Below, in pieces: positions 7,317 through 16,234 of a stretch of 64,000 nucleotides of DNA. The notes beneath the pieces are model-generated. The model was not told the DNA's origin. It saw only the letters and a list, made by a program, of their open reading frames with translations, and did no database searches. The position numbers and the translations under genes were made by a program. The stretch is taken from the NCBI GenBank assembly GCA_039105265.1, contig JAPFFF010000001.1, positions 4,836,001 through 4,900,000 on the forward strand, read 5' to 3'. This DNA comes from Tritrichomonas musculus (taxonomy: Eukaryota; Parabasalia; Tritrichomonadida; Tritrichomonadidae). Within the stretch, counting starts at the first letter, position 1. The number at the start of each line of letters is the position of its first letter.

Positions 7317-7748
7317 TTATAATTGAGTCATTATTCTTGCTTTCTTTCGTTTACGTTTTCTTTCAACTCCTTCCTGAGCATTTGATTCAGCAGTATAATT
7401 TTCATCACGCCGTTTGTTTGAAGTCGTTAATTCTCCATCAGCTGCTTTTCTACTCACATCTATGAGTTTTGATTTAACAGGTCCTGATTTAAGCCCTGAT
7501 AAGAATGAACCACCGGCACTAGCGGCTAAACCTAATGCAGGATTTACAGCACCGATGAATGGAGAAGCTGCTTTTAATGCATTTCCGATATGTTCACGAT
7601 TTTCATAAACGAAGTTTCCAACTTTTGAAATTCCTTGTTTTGTTGCATCCCATACCTTACCGGCAAAGTTTTTGGCTCCTTGAATGCCTTGATGAAAATT
7701 ATTTTTCATGTTATTCCAACCGTTTCTTAATTTTCCGAGTAATCCCAT
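7317..7748 (-). CDS. Polinton pVI-like (minor capsid/membrane-active) protein
   Basis: A 143-residue protein. The N-terminal half is an amphipathic helix rich in G, N, K and aromatics (MGLLGKLRNGWNNMKNNF...); residues 60-90 form a Gly/Ala/Pro-rich hydrophobic segment (AASPFIGAVNPALGLAASAG); the end is basic (RKRKRKKAR). Adenovirus protein VI and its Polinton counterparts have this plan, with an amphipathic helix that disrupts membranes and a tail that is cleaved by the viral protease. The call rests on composition and on the location between the ATPase and capsid genes. Confidence 0.55.
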   Translation of the reverse strand: MGLLGKLRNGWNNMKNNFHQGIQGAKNFAGKVWDATKQGISKVGNFVYENREHIGNALKAASPFIGAVNPALGLAASAGGSFLSGLKSGPVKSKLIDVSRKAADGELTTSNKRRDENYTAESNAQEGVERKRKRKKARIMTQL

Positions 7749-7781
7749 TTATTAAATTATAAAATAATAAAACGTTTTTAT

Positions 7782-8651
7782 TTATTCGATTTCAAAATTA
7801 CTACTACCATTTGTAATATTTATAATGAATCTGTCATGAGATCCTTTATGATTTAAATATTCTTCAGTAGTTGTTTTTACATCTAAGTTATTCGGCGTTT
7901 GTTGAAGCATCGACATAAAATCTTCTTTACTAAATCCTGAATAACAAATGATATCAGTAGCTAATCGTTTAACATTTAAATGAATAAATCGTAAAGTTTG
8001 AACTGCAATGATACATGTTAAATTAAAATGTCTTGTTTTTGTTAATAAACGACATAATTCTGAATTTCCGTTTTTAAGTAATGGAGAACCGGCGGCGTCA
8101 TCGAGAACTAATAAAGTATTGTACGGATAAGCTGACGTGTCATACTTCATCATTTTTTGAGCAATATATGCGATTCTATCTTCTATATCATTTAAAGAAT
8201 GTTTCTGAATTAATCGTCTCATTTCATCATTGGTTTCTTTCATTTTACTCATCACATGTTTCACTAATGAATAATATTTAAGCTTTCTTCTTAGATGACG
8301 ATTTAAATAACTCATTAAATCTGATTCCTTAACATAATCTATTCGTGTTTTAATATTCTTACTCAATACTTCTGCGGTCTTGTCTAACTTACCTGATGAA
8401 GAACAAAATATAATTTTCGAGTAATAAGGCTGTTTAAATAAACGTTCTGTAATCATGATGTGACGCCAAATGAAAAAACTTTTACCCGCACCCATTTTTC
8501 CAATGAGGAAGTATATACCGTTAGTACTAAATGGATATTCAGGACTTAAAGGTTTAATTAATGCCATTTCTATATCTCGTTGATTTTTCCTTAATGTTTC
8601 TTTAATTACTGTTTCTACATCTTTTAAAACATTATAACCCTTCTGTTTCAT
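7782..8651 (-). CDS. Polinton genome-packaging ATPase (FtsK/HerA, A32-like)
   Basis: A 289-residue P-loop ATPase. Walker A is GKMGAGKSFF at about residues 51-60; Walker B is LLVLDDA at about 181-187; a later polar strand (TCIIAVQTLRF) fits sensor I. This family packages DNA into capsids in Polintons, poxviruses and related viruses. The length matches the usual 230-300. It starts 32 bp from the stop of the integrase gene and lies upstream of the pVI-like gene, an order common in Polintons. Confidence 0.88.
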   Translation of the reverse strand: MKQKGYNVLKDVETVIKETLRKNQRDIEMALIKPLSPEYPFSTNGIYFLIGKMGAGKSFFIWRHIMITERLFKQPYYSKIIFCSSSGKLDKTAEVLSKNIKTRIDYVKESDLMSYLNRHLRRKLKYYSLVKHVMSKMKETNDEMRRLIQKHSLNDIEDRIAYIAQKMMKYDTSAYPYNTLLVLDDAAGSPLLKNGNSELCRLLTKTRHFNLTCIIAVQTLRFIHLNVKRLATDIICYSGFSKEDFMSMLQQTPNNLDVKTTTEEYLNHKGSHDRFIINITNGSSNFEIE

Positions 8652-8683
8652 TTATGAGTTATAAAAATATAAAGAATGTAATT

Positions 8684-9760
8684 CTATAACCATTTCCTTA
8701 TCTTAGTTGGTATATTTTTTTGCCTAACCCAATATTCACGTTCCATTCTAGATAATTTAGTAGGATTACCTTCTCGTAAATTAATAGCAGGTATGGCTTG
8801 ACGTTCATTATCTTCAAATAATACATCGTACTTATCTTCGTTAGGGTAGTAATATATAATTTCTTTAACTATTCCTCTTTTTGAATTCTTAATTGTCTTA
8901 GCTAGTGGAATGCTTTTATCACATCGAATGATTTTATAACCCGGTACTGTATCTATTGAATCATCAGCAGCTTTAATCATAAATTGGTTTCCTACTCGAG
9001 AATCAATGATATATGATACTTTAGATAAATTGGTTCTAACTTTTTGCAAAGGGTTTTTATCTAAAACTAATCTGACACGTTCGCCAGGTTCAAAATCATA
9101 AGGGTTTATTTGAGATTGTTTTTTAATATAATTTAATTCATCTTCTTCAGTGAATTTATTCGGTGATTTATCATTTAATGAACTATGAGGAATGTTATTA
9201 TATGCTTTAACGATATTGAGGATATCAGCGTTATTTCTATCTTTCATATCTCTTACCGTCCTCATAAATCGATTTATTATTGATAATTTGTTATGATCAT
9301 TATCTAAAGTAGTTTTGTAATTAATGTTATGATCCTTCATAAATGTTAAAACTTTTTTGGATAAATATGATTTGTCCTGATCTGATAGAATAGATGATAC
9401 GTTAGGCACTTCTTCTATGAATTTATTAAGTGCATTTAATACTTCATCAGCACCTTTGCCTTTTATTTCATACGCATACGCTTTTCTAGTATTGACATTA
9501 ATTAACATTAAATAATTTTTCTCACCGGCTCTTTTATCATATATGAAAGTATCCATTTGATAGGCATTAGGCACTTTCGAGTAAATATGCATAAACTTTG
9601 GTGGAGGTATTTTTTGATCTTTTATGATTCTAGTATCTAAAAACTTTTTGGCGTCAGCACGAGTAAAACCATATTCAACCGCCTTACTTTGAAATTTCTT
9701 TAAAGTATTAATCGGGTATGTTTGATATAGTTCTTCAAGTGAATTAAATTTTTCGTCCAT
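8684..9760 (-). CDS. Polinton integrase, retroviral (DDE) type
   Basis: The longest frame opens at 10078, but the N-terminal part overlaps the neighbour gene and is not protein-like, so the ATG at 9760 (MDEKFNSLEEL) is chosen, leaving 358 residues and only 1 bp to the next gene. The RNase H-like core spans about residues 65-200: YQMDTFIYD on the first strand, ILSDQDKSY on the fourth, then KLSIINRFMRTVRD on the following helix. After it comes a small beta-barrel and a chromodomain-like C-terminal region (IVKEIIYYYPNEDKYDVLFE). Polinton integrases have this layout and insert the element into host DNA. Confidence 0.88.
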   Translation of the reverse strand: MDEKFNSLEELYQTYPINTLKKFQSKAVEYGFTRADAKKFLDTRIIKDQKIPPPKFMHIYSKVPNAYQMDTFIYDKRAGEKNYLMLINVNTRKAYAYEIKGKGADEVLNALNKFIEEVPNVSSILSDQDKSYLSKKVLTFMKDHNINYKTTLDNDHNKLSIINRFMRTVRDMKDRNNADILNIVKAYNNIPHSSLNDKSPNKFTEEDELNYIKKQSQINPYDFEPGERVRLVLDKNPLQKVRTNLSKVSYIIDSRVGNQFMIKAADDSIDTVPGYKIIRCDKSIPLAKTIKNSKRGIVKEIIYYYPNEDKYDVLFEDNERQAIPAINLREGNPTKLSRMEREYWVRQKNIPTKIRKWL

Positions 9761-9761
9761 T

Positions 9762-11078
9762 TTATATGTATAATAATTTTTGATTTTGCATAAATAACAT
9801 TTCGATAATAAAACCTTCATCCTCTGGAATATTGATGGGACAATCATGATGACGACCTGAATAAAATTCGATCCAAAATTTATCGTCTTTGGAATTAAGT
9901 TTATAATATTTGATTGGATAGAAGTAAACATGACTGTTACCAATATAATAATTATTTGACTGGTTCGCGAATGAAGCATGAATCTTAACACTATTTCGAT
10001 CATAAACGTTTTTAAATTTAATTTCTCGATGAAATGTTGTAATATAATCAATTGAATTTTGATAAGAAAGATCTCCAATATTGAATATTAAATTAAAGTC
10101 TTTAGGAAACGTATCGTCTTTGGTTAAAGGATCTGGATTTATTTTTTTAACGAATTTAGGATAACCCAAAGATGGTGGTAATGTTTCTGTCGGATCAATA
10201 AGGTTAAAATCATATAAAGATGTGTCGTACTTTTTACTTACTATTGATTCTTCAATAGGGTCTAACATGAAATCAATAAAAAATGGATCTAAAGCATTAT
10301 TATTTCTTGATGAATAAATGATTTCTTTAAAGCTTTCATTTTCATAATAACCATCCATTTGAATATCTTTATTCTCACTACCATAATAAATACTGTTATC
10401 AGTGCTTTGATCAAACCAAAAACCTAAATCATACTTCATTATTAATTCTTCAGCAGGATATTTATTTATTGTATGGATCATTTCGGCACGTTTTTGTTTC
10501 ATTCTTTTATTATAATCTTCATCAGTTTCGCCATCCTTTTTATCTTCTGAATAATTTCGTGCAGCAAGTTTAAGAAAATTTTTGAAATCAGTTTGATTTT
10601 TTAAGCAACGGCTCAGGTCTTGATAAATCTCTCTTAAATCAGATGTTACATGAAGCCATGAATTAATATTAAACGGAAAAGCTATTACATCTTTTTGATC
10701 CATTTTATTAACTATTTCATCTATTCTATCATCACTTATTTTTAGATTAATGAATTCTAAAAATGGAATATTGTATTCATCAGGATATAATTCTTTCGCT
10801 TTTTCATGAAATTTCTCTTTTAAATATTTTCGAATAATGATTGAATACCTTAAATGTCTTCGTTTATTTAAAGTCCATATTGATCTAACGCCTATAATCA
10901 TTTCTCCGGTATTACTGGTTTTCCATTCTGGAGGATATTCAAAATAATAACGGTTATATTTAGTTCCGTCTCTCATTAATTCATAACCGTTAACAGTTTT
11001 AAATTTTACGGCATCTTCTAAAACATATGCGGTTTCAATTGGTATTGGGGTTTGTTGAAACGTTTCACTTCTTATCAT
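9762..11078 (-). CDS. Conserved Polinton protein, possible minor capsid (penton-like)
   Basis: A 438-residue protein beginning MIRSETFQQTPIPIETAY. A conserved-looking block EYPPEWKTSNTGEMIIGVRS lies at about residues 48-67; the middle is helical and charged; the last 120 residues are strand-rich with many aromatics. Polintons usually carry a single jelly-roll penton protein of variable size, and this is the only unassigned large gene on the structural strand, so it is a candidate. The sequence alone does not prove it. Upstream, 75 bp from the start, lies repeat copy E. Confidence 0.5.
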   Translation of the reverse strand: MIRSETFQQTPIPIETAYVLEDAVKFKTVNGYELMRDGTKYNRYYFEYPPEWKTSNTGEMIIGVRSIWTLNKRRHLRYSIIIRKYLKEKFHEKAKELYPDEYNIPFLEFINLKISDDRIDEIVNKMDQKDVIAFPFNINSWLHVTSDLREIYQDLSRCLKNQTDFKNFLKLAARNYSEDKKDGETDEDYNKRMKQKRAEMIHTINKYPAEELIMKYDLGFWFDQSTDNSIYYGSENKDIQMDGYYENESFKEIIYSSRNNNALDPFFIDFMLDPIEESIVSKKYDTSLYDFNLIDPTETLPPSLGYPKFVKKINPDPLTKDDTFPKDFNLIFNIGDLSYQNSIDYITTFHREIKFKNVYDRNSVKIHASFANQSNNYYIGNSHVYFYPIKYYKLNSKDDKFWIEFYSGRHHDCPINIPEDEGFIIEMLFMQNQKLLYI

Positions 11079-11153
11079 TTATGAATTTATAAATTTTAAA
11101 AATTTTATGTTGAAAAGTTATAAATTTTTGTGAAAAATCAACAAACGGAATTT

Positions 11154-11258
11154 TTTCGTCAAATTCACAAAAATAAATTTTCAATCATCGACGCCTCAAA
11201 ACTTTTCTAGATTTTTTTAATATGTCCTGTCCTGTCCTGTCCTGTCCCGTCCACATTT
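11154..11258 (-). repeat. GGACA-type repeat, copy E (inverted)
   Basis: Carries TTTTTTCGTCAAATTCAC, then TTTCAATCATCGACGCCTC, then CAAAACTTTTCTAG and TGTCC pentamers, in the orientation of copies C and D. It marks the outer edge of the recognisable element. Confidence 0.85.
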
Positions 11259-11348
11259 ATTTTTTTCATTCGGATATCATAAATAAAAAAATTAATTTTT
11301 AAATTTTTAGATTTAAAAAATTAGAACAGAAATTTTACAGGGCGTAAA

Positions 11349-12030
11349 ATAGGGGGATCAACCGCCAAAAAATTGTCAAATTTTTAAAGAGAGAGGAAAA
11401 ATTTGAGTTTGGCATTAAATAAATATGGGGATTTAAAGTGTAATAAAAATACATTTTATAAAAAATATTTTTATCTGATTTCAACTGTACATTCATAAAT
11501 GGCGGACGAATGTATTTATCATGACATGTCATATGAAAACTATATATAAATTTTAATTAATAATGTGTTTTATTTTAATCCATATATTAAAAAATAAAGA
11601 TTAATATAACCTTATTTTTTAAAAATTGTTTTTATTTAATTTCATCAATTCATTCATAAATGGCGGACAATGAAAGTTATCATGACATGTTATGCGAAAA
11701 AAAAAATGAGACTTTAACTGTTATTCAAATAACAAGTCTTTTGTCTTTTTTATTAGCTTAATACATTGTACATGATATATTTTCATGTTCTACGAATAAT
11801 TTTTCCCAAAATATCCAATCTATTGAAGATTTTAACTTTTGACGATTAAAAAAGGTCAAATTTATATCTTCAAATTAAAAGTGTCCGCCATTTGTGAATG
11901 TGCAGATGAATTCCAAAATAAAATATTTCAAATCAAAGCTTATGAAATGAAGAACAAAACTATCTATTTATTTTTTAAAAAAATTAAAATATTATTTTTC
12001 TGACATTTTTTTGGCGGTTGATCCCCCTAT
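11349..12030. mobile_element. 682-bp MITE with perfect terminal inverted repeats and 8-bp TSD
   Basis: The left end reads ATAGGGGGATCAACCGCC followed by A's, and the right end is its exact reverse complement (GGCGGTTGATCCCCCTAT), with at least 23 bp of perfect match. GGCGTAAA flanks both sides (11341-11348 and 12031-12038) as a direct repeat, the mark of an insertion with 8-bp target duplication, as made by hAT, P or Merlin transposases. No transposase frame is inside. The interior holds three copies of a CATTCATAAATGGCGGAC-like motif (near 11,494 and 11,650, and inverted near 11,882), two of them followed by ATCATGACATGT. Insertion is recent on the evidence of the perfect ends. Confidence 0.85.
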
Positions 12031-12038
12031 GGCGTAAA

Positions 12039-12651
12039 TTTTCTTTGAAAAAATTAAATCAGAAATTTTAAAATTTATTTTTTTAATTTAGCGTGTGAAA
12101 TAATTTTTTTATACATGAAAAAAAATTTATGTGTGAGGTCATGATTAATTGACATTGAATATTCATGTAAAAAGTTGTGGTTTCATTTATGAGTCGTTGG
12201 CGTTCTGATTTTTGAATTAAGGGGGGCTAACTTGTTAGCACCCCTTAATATAACTACTAATGTGAAATAAAAAATATATGAAAAGCATTCAATTAAAAAA
12301 TCCATTCCCTTTCATGACATGATAGACAATTTTTTTCCAAAAATTAATGCTCGATTATTTAGCAAATTATCTACAAAATGATAATATTTTTATTAAAAAA
12401 TATTGAAGTTTTAAAAATGTGTCACTTTTTTTACGGTTGAATCCCCTATATTTTTTTTTATTTTGATGAATCATATTCAAAATATTGAAAAATAATTCAA
12501 TTTTGAAACAAAAGTTTATTTGTTGCATATATTAAATTTTCTTCGACAAAATAATAATTATATAGTTTATATAATTTTAATATAAAATATTAAAAACAAT
12601 ATCAAAAATATGGAAGAATCTATAGACTATTTAGTTTGTGGGACATCCTCT
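12039..12651. other. Intergenic; palindrome and remnant of a second MITE-like end
   Basis: No gene seen. At 12,229-12,260 lies a palindrome of about 32 bp (TTAAGGGG... paired with ...CCCCTTAA) with an almost fully paired inner part (GCTAAC/GTTAGC). At 12,431-12,448 ACGGTTGAATCCCCTATA resembles the right end of the 682-bp MITE, and CATGACATGATAGAC near 12,313 resembles its interior, so a decayed relative probably ends here. A 17-codon frame at 12,610-12,663 (MEESIDYLVCG...) is too short to support. Confidence 0.45.
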
Positions 12652-13269
12652 GAAAATGCTTAGATTTTTAAAAAATACTGATTATTTAATTTAATTATCA
12701 ATCATCTTTTGATTTTAATTCATGTTTTTGACTATATTCGTTAATTAATTTGATTATTTCTTTATTCTGTGTTGATTCAATCGGCGTTTTCCATGAGTTT
12801 TGTTTCAAACCTCCACTGCCTTTGAAATTAATATCAATGCTTTTGTCTGACAAAAGAAGCTTCACTATTTCAACATAATTCTTTGAGCAAGCAATTGATA
12901 AAGGTGATCCATCATTAAATAAAATGAGATTGGAAATTCATTAATTAAAAAAAATTCAAATCTCCATTCAAAATTGTTATTTATGGAATTGGATTTGAAA
13001 AACAAAATGAAAACACAATTGCAATTTACATTAACTTGAATATTTTCGCAAGAAAGAAGAAGTTTAACAGATTCAATATCATTTTTTATGCATGCAATAT
13101 GTAATGGTGTTCCATTTACATTTAGATAAAAATCCAATAAAAAAATCAAAATCAAAAAATAATTTCTTCATTATGCATGTTAACATCGATGTCTTTTCTT
13201 GTCAAAAGAAGTTTAATAAAGTTGATGTTACCTTTTTCACAAGCAATATACAAAGGCGTCCTATTTGAT
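12652..13269 (-). repeat. Long inverted repeat, left arm (618 bp)
   Basis: Reverse complement of 15302-15919 with no gap; I see only a couple of differences, near the outer end, and the 96-codon frames in the two arms are identical. The arms are separated by 2,032 bp. Confidence 0.95.
12698..13269 (-). pseudogene. Inverted copy of the ankyrin-array 3' end
   Basis: On the minus strand this arm encodes the same three ankyrin units as 15302-15873 (RTPLYIACEKGN, GTPLHIACIKNDIESVKLLL and GSPLSIACSKNYVEIVKLLL), in different frames with AT-rich stretches between them, ending at the same stop. It has no first exon or start of its own. It lies head to head with the DUF3447 gene at 13380, as an inverted duplicate of that gene's downstream part. 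Confidence 0.75.
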
Positions 13270-13379
13270 TAGTAAAAATCATTTTTAAAAAAATGAAAAG
13301 AATCATAATTTTCTAATTTTTTTTATCAAACTTTTTCAATAAGATGTTTTAAAAAGTTTAACCTTTAGTATTTTTATAA

Positions 13380-14789
13380 ATGTTTTCTTTTCCTGAGAAA
13401 CCTAATTTGTACAGCAAACAAGAACTTCGTAAACTTAAACCAACAACATTTAGCATCAATGGAAATCCGATATCAATCAAAATGCTTAAAATAGCAGATA
13501 ATGAGAGTCCGATTATCTCACAAAAGCTTCAAGAATTAAAAATCGACACAAAAATAAATCAAAGCAACCAAGAACATACCAATGATCCACTTTATAATTT
13601 CCAAATTGACGAAATCAAGCCAGAACAAAATTCAGAGCTGCTTGAGTCGATCAAAAATCTTTCAATTTTATTTGAAAACAAAGAAATCACTTTCAAGCCT
13701 CAAACACGAAAAGTTTTATTAATTCTTTCCCGTTTTTTCCAAATTGATTCACTTACAGCTTCACTGGAGTCCTACGACGAGTTAGTGGATTCAATTGAAG
13801 AAGAAGTTGTGAATTCAGATGAAATGAATCTTCTTGCAACTTTTGAAGAGCTGCTGATGAATTTTAATGAAGACATATTTGAAGGAACAGTTGATAAATG
13901 CATCGGAATCCTTCAGAAAATGAGTCCAACTCTTTTTGTTTATTCAATAATTCGATTCATTTCAATTCGATATGAAAAATCAATGATTTTCTTAAATTTA
14001 TTGAAAAGAATCGATGAAGTGAACCATTCAAAAAGCAACCATTCAATTTTTGATCTCTTCTTTTCACTTATTGAAAATGAGAATATCATCAAATCGAAAG
14101 AAATCGATGTTAAAAGGTTGATTTCATATAAACAAAAATTCAATGAAAATCAAACAAAAGAAGAATCAATTGTGAGTGATTCAATTATTGAATCAATTGA
14201 GAAAGACGATGTAGACACAATGCAAAAAATTTTGACGGAATCACAAATTGACATAAATAAAAAAATTGATGAAAAAATAATAAAAAATGATTTTTCATTA
14301 CCATTGAAATTTAACGTGACATACATCAAATACGCAGCATCGAAAGGATCGGTTAAATGTTTTAAATATTTACTTATAAATGAAGCCAATGTTGATATAG
14401 AGAACACAGCATTGTTTGCTGTCTCAGGAGGAAATCCAGAAATCATTCATTTATGTGAACAAAAGAATTGTTCATTTGAAGGAACGATTAAAATATCAAT
14501 CAAGAATCATTTGCATGAAATCACTCAATGGCTGATTGATAACAATAAAGATAAGAGTTGCATTGGTGATGAATTTTTTGTGAAGTCACCATTGAAATAT
14601 TGTGTCAGATATTGTAATTTCATATCACTTAAATATGTCATTTCATTCACAAAAGATTTGAGTAAAATTTTGTTAAGTTCTTCCAAATATAACAATGAAA
14701 TTTTAACTCGATTGTCTATTAAAATAATGAAAAAGTATCCTTGCCAACCAATCTCTATCAAAAATAAAGAATATTATCCAATTTCATAA
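13380..14789 (+). CDS. DUF3447/ankyrin-type protein, 469 aa
   Basis: The frame starts at 13380 (MFSFPEKPNLYSKQELRKL). The first 260 residues are helical and charged. From about residue 265 comes the typical trichomonad DUF3447 pattern: a degenerate ankyrin unit (SIVSDSIIESIEKDDVDTM), then KYAASKGSVKCFKYLL, then TALFAVSGGNPEIIHLCEQ at about 340-358. These proteins are an expanded parabasalid family of unknown role that probably bind other proteins. Canonical ankyrin units that normally follow are found downstream in other frames (14,809-15,873), so the protein now ends before them. The gene sits in the spacer of the 618-bp inverted repeat. Confidence 0.75.
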   Translation: MFSFPEKPNLYSKQELRKLKPTTFSINGNPISIKMLKIADNESPIISQKLQELKIDTKINQSNQEHTNDPLYNFQIDEIKPEQNSELLESIKNLSILFENKEITFKPQTRKVLLILSRFFQIDSLTASLESYDELVDSIEEEVVNSDEMNLLATFEELLMNFNEDIFEGTVDKCIGILQKMSPTLFVYSIIRFISIRYEKSMIFLNLLKRIDEVNHSKSNHSIFDLFFSLIENENIIKSKEIDVKRLISYKQKFNENQTKEESIVSDSIIESIEKDDVDTMQKILTESQIDINKKIDEKIIKNDFSLPLKFNVTYIKYAASKGSVKCFKYLLINEANVDIENTALFAVSGGNPEIIHLCEQKNCSFEGTIKISIKNHLHEITQWLIDNNKDKSCIGDEFFVKSPLKYCVRYCNFISLKYVISFTKDLSKILLSSSKYNNEILTRLSIKIMKKYPCQPISIKNKEYYPIS

Positions 14790-14808
14790 ATAATTTTTTG
14801 TTTCTTAT

Positions 14809-15873
14809 TTGACACCATTACATATTGCTTGTGTTAAAGGAAATTTAGATATTGTTAAAATGATTCTTGATTCAAAAGTTGTACCTGTTAATTTCCCTTA
14901 TAATATTTTAATTCATTTTTTTTAATGATATTTGAAAACATTTTTTTTAATGACATTTCAAATCAATCAATTTTTTTTTATTATGATAATTCTTAAATTA
15001 AAATTGTTTTTTATGCATTTCAACATTTTTTTAAAAAAGACAATGTTACACCATTACATTATTTCTGCCTCCATGGAAAATCTGAAATTATTTTAAAGAC
15101 ACTTCTTTCAGTAGATGAAGTTGATGTTAATGCAATGACTGATGTTTTTATTATTTTCAATATTCAAATGGAATTTTTTTTTAATTCAATTTGTTTTAAA
15201 TTATGTTTAATTTTAATTTGTTTTATTATGTTTTTTTTTTCTTTGTTTTAATGGAATTTTTATTTATTTTGTTTGAATAAATATAGTTTTTGATTTAATA
15301 TATCAAATAGGACGCCTTTGTATATTGCTTGTGAAAAAGGTAACATCAACTTTATTAAACTTCTTTTGACAAGAAAAGACATCGATGTTAACATGCATAA
15401 TGAAGAAATTATTTTTTGATTTTGATTTTTTTATTGGATTTTTATCTAAATGTAAATGGAACACCATTACATATTGCATGCATAAAAAATGATATTGAAT
15501 CTGTTAAACTTCTTCTTTCTTGCGAAAATATTCAAGTTAATGTAAATTGCAATTGTGTTTTCATTTTGTTTTTCAAATCCAATTCCATAAATAACAATTT
15601 TGAATGGAGATTTGAATTTTTTTTAATTAATGAATTTCCAATCTCATTTTATTTAATGATGGATCACCTTTATCAATTGCTTGCTCAAAGAATTATGTTG
15701 AAATAGTGAAGCTTCTTTTGTCAGACAAAAGCATTGATATTAATTTCAAAGGCAGTGGAGGTTTGAAACAAAACTCATGGAAAACGCCGATTGAATCAAC
15801 ACAGAATAAAGAAATAATCAAATTAATTAACGAATATAGTCAAAAACATGAATTAAAATCAAAAGATGATTGA
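14809..15873 (+). pseudogene. Broken ankyrin-repeat array downstream of the DUF3447 gene
   Basis: Five ankyrin units are recognisable in order: TPLHIACVKGNLDIVKMIL (from 14812), TPLHYFCLHGKSEIILKTLL (from 15048), TPLYIACEKGNINFIKLLL (from 15312), TPLHIACIKNDIESVKLLL (about 15455) and SPLSIACSKNYVEIVKLLL (from 15664), then a C-terminal tail and stop at 15871-15873. They are in three different frames. Every unit is cut at the same place, just after the D/V/Q-V-N end of the repeat, by an AT-rich stretch of about 70 to 170 bp. The stretches lack the GTAYGT donor and ACTAACACACAG acceptor known for trichomonad introns, so decay or insertion is more likely than splicing. Confidence 0.7.
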
Positions 15874-15919
15874 TAATTAAATTAAATAATCAGTATTTTT
15901 AAAAAATCTAAACATTTTC
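15302..15919 (+). repeat. Long inverted repeat, right arm (618 bp)
   Basis: Pairs with 12652-13269. It covers the last three ankyrin units, the stop codon and 46 bp beyond. No clear target-site duplication flanks the two outer ends. Confidence 0.95.
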
Positions 15920-16234
15920 TTCTTTATATATAAAATATTGAGATAATCTTGATTTTGATGAAATTTTAAATTTATTTAAAGATATATGGCAGTACCTAAA
16001 ATCACTCTTATTAAGCAAATGATTTGGCAAATAAAAAAAAATTAATTTAAACTTCTCGCTTTTTTTTTTTTTTTATTTAAAAATCAAATAAACTATTGAA
16101 AAATTGAATACGATTCAATTTTGAAATAAATGGAAATCATTCAGCTTAAATTAGGGATGTTCAAAATTCACTTTTCCCTTGGAAAAGTTCGACTTTTTCT
16201 GGGCGAAAGTGAATAATAAAATATCTCTAGCTTA
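15920..16234. other. Intergenic, AT-rich
   Basis: No gene seen. Contains a long T run near 16,062-16,075. Confidence 0.6.

Larger units (their letters stand above)
1..11260. mobile_element. Polinton/Maverick element, left end outside the window
   Basis: A block of about eleven genes, all but one on the minus strand, has the Polinton set: a double jelly-roll capsid protein, an FtsK/HerA-type packaging ATPase, a retroviral-type integrase, a pVI-like protein and the start of a probable DNA polymerase. Gaps between genes are only 1 to about 100 bp and many starts share the context ATAAATG. The visible part looks largely whole, with long open frames, which suggests a fairly recent copy. Terminal inverted repeats were not recognised. 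The right end is placed just after the last GGACA repeat near 11,258 and is approximate; it could extend past the MITE at 11,349-12,030. A cysteine protease gene, usual in the family, is not seen here and may lie off the left edge. Confidence 0.9.

Noticed and set aside
9762-10078. Long N-terminal extension of the integrase frame
   Set aside because: It overlaps the neighbour gene's coding region and is Ile/hydrophobic low-quality text; the ATG at 9760 gives a proper integrase start one base after that gene.
14887-15660. AT-rich gaps in the ankyrin array as ordinary introns
   Set aside because: The gaps lack the conserved trichomonad 5' GTAYGT and 3' ACTAACACACAG signals, and the ends do not share a common AG.
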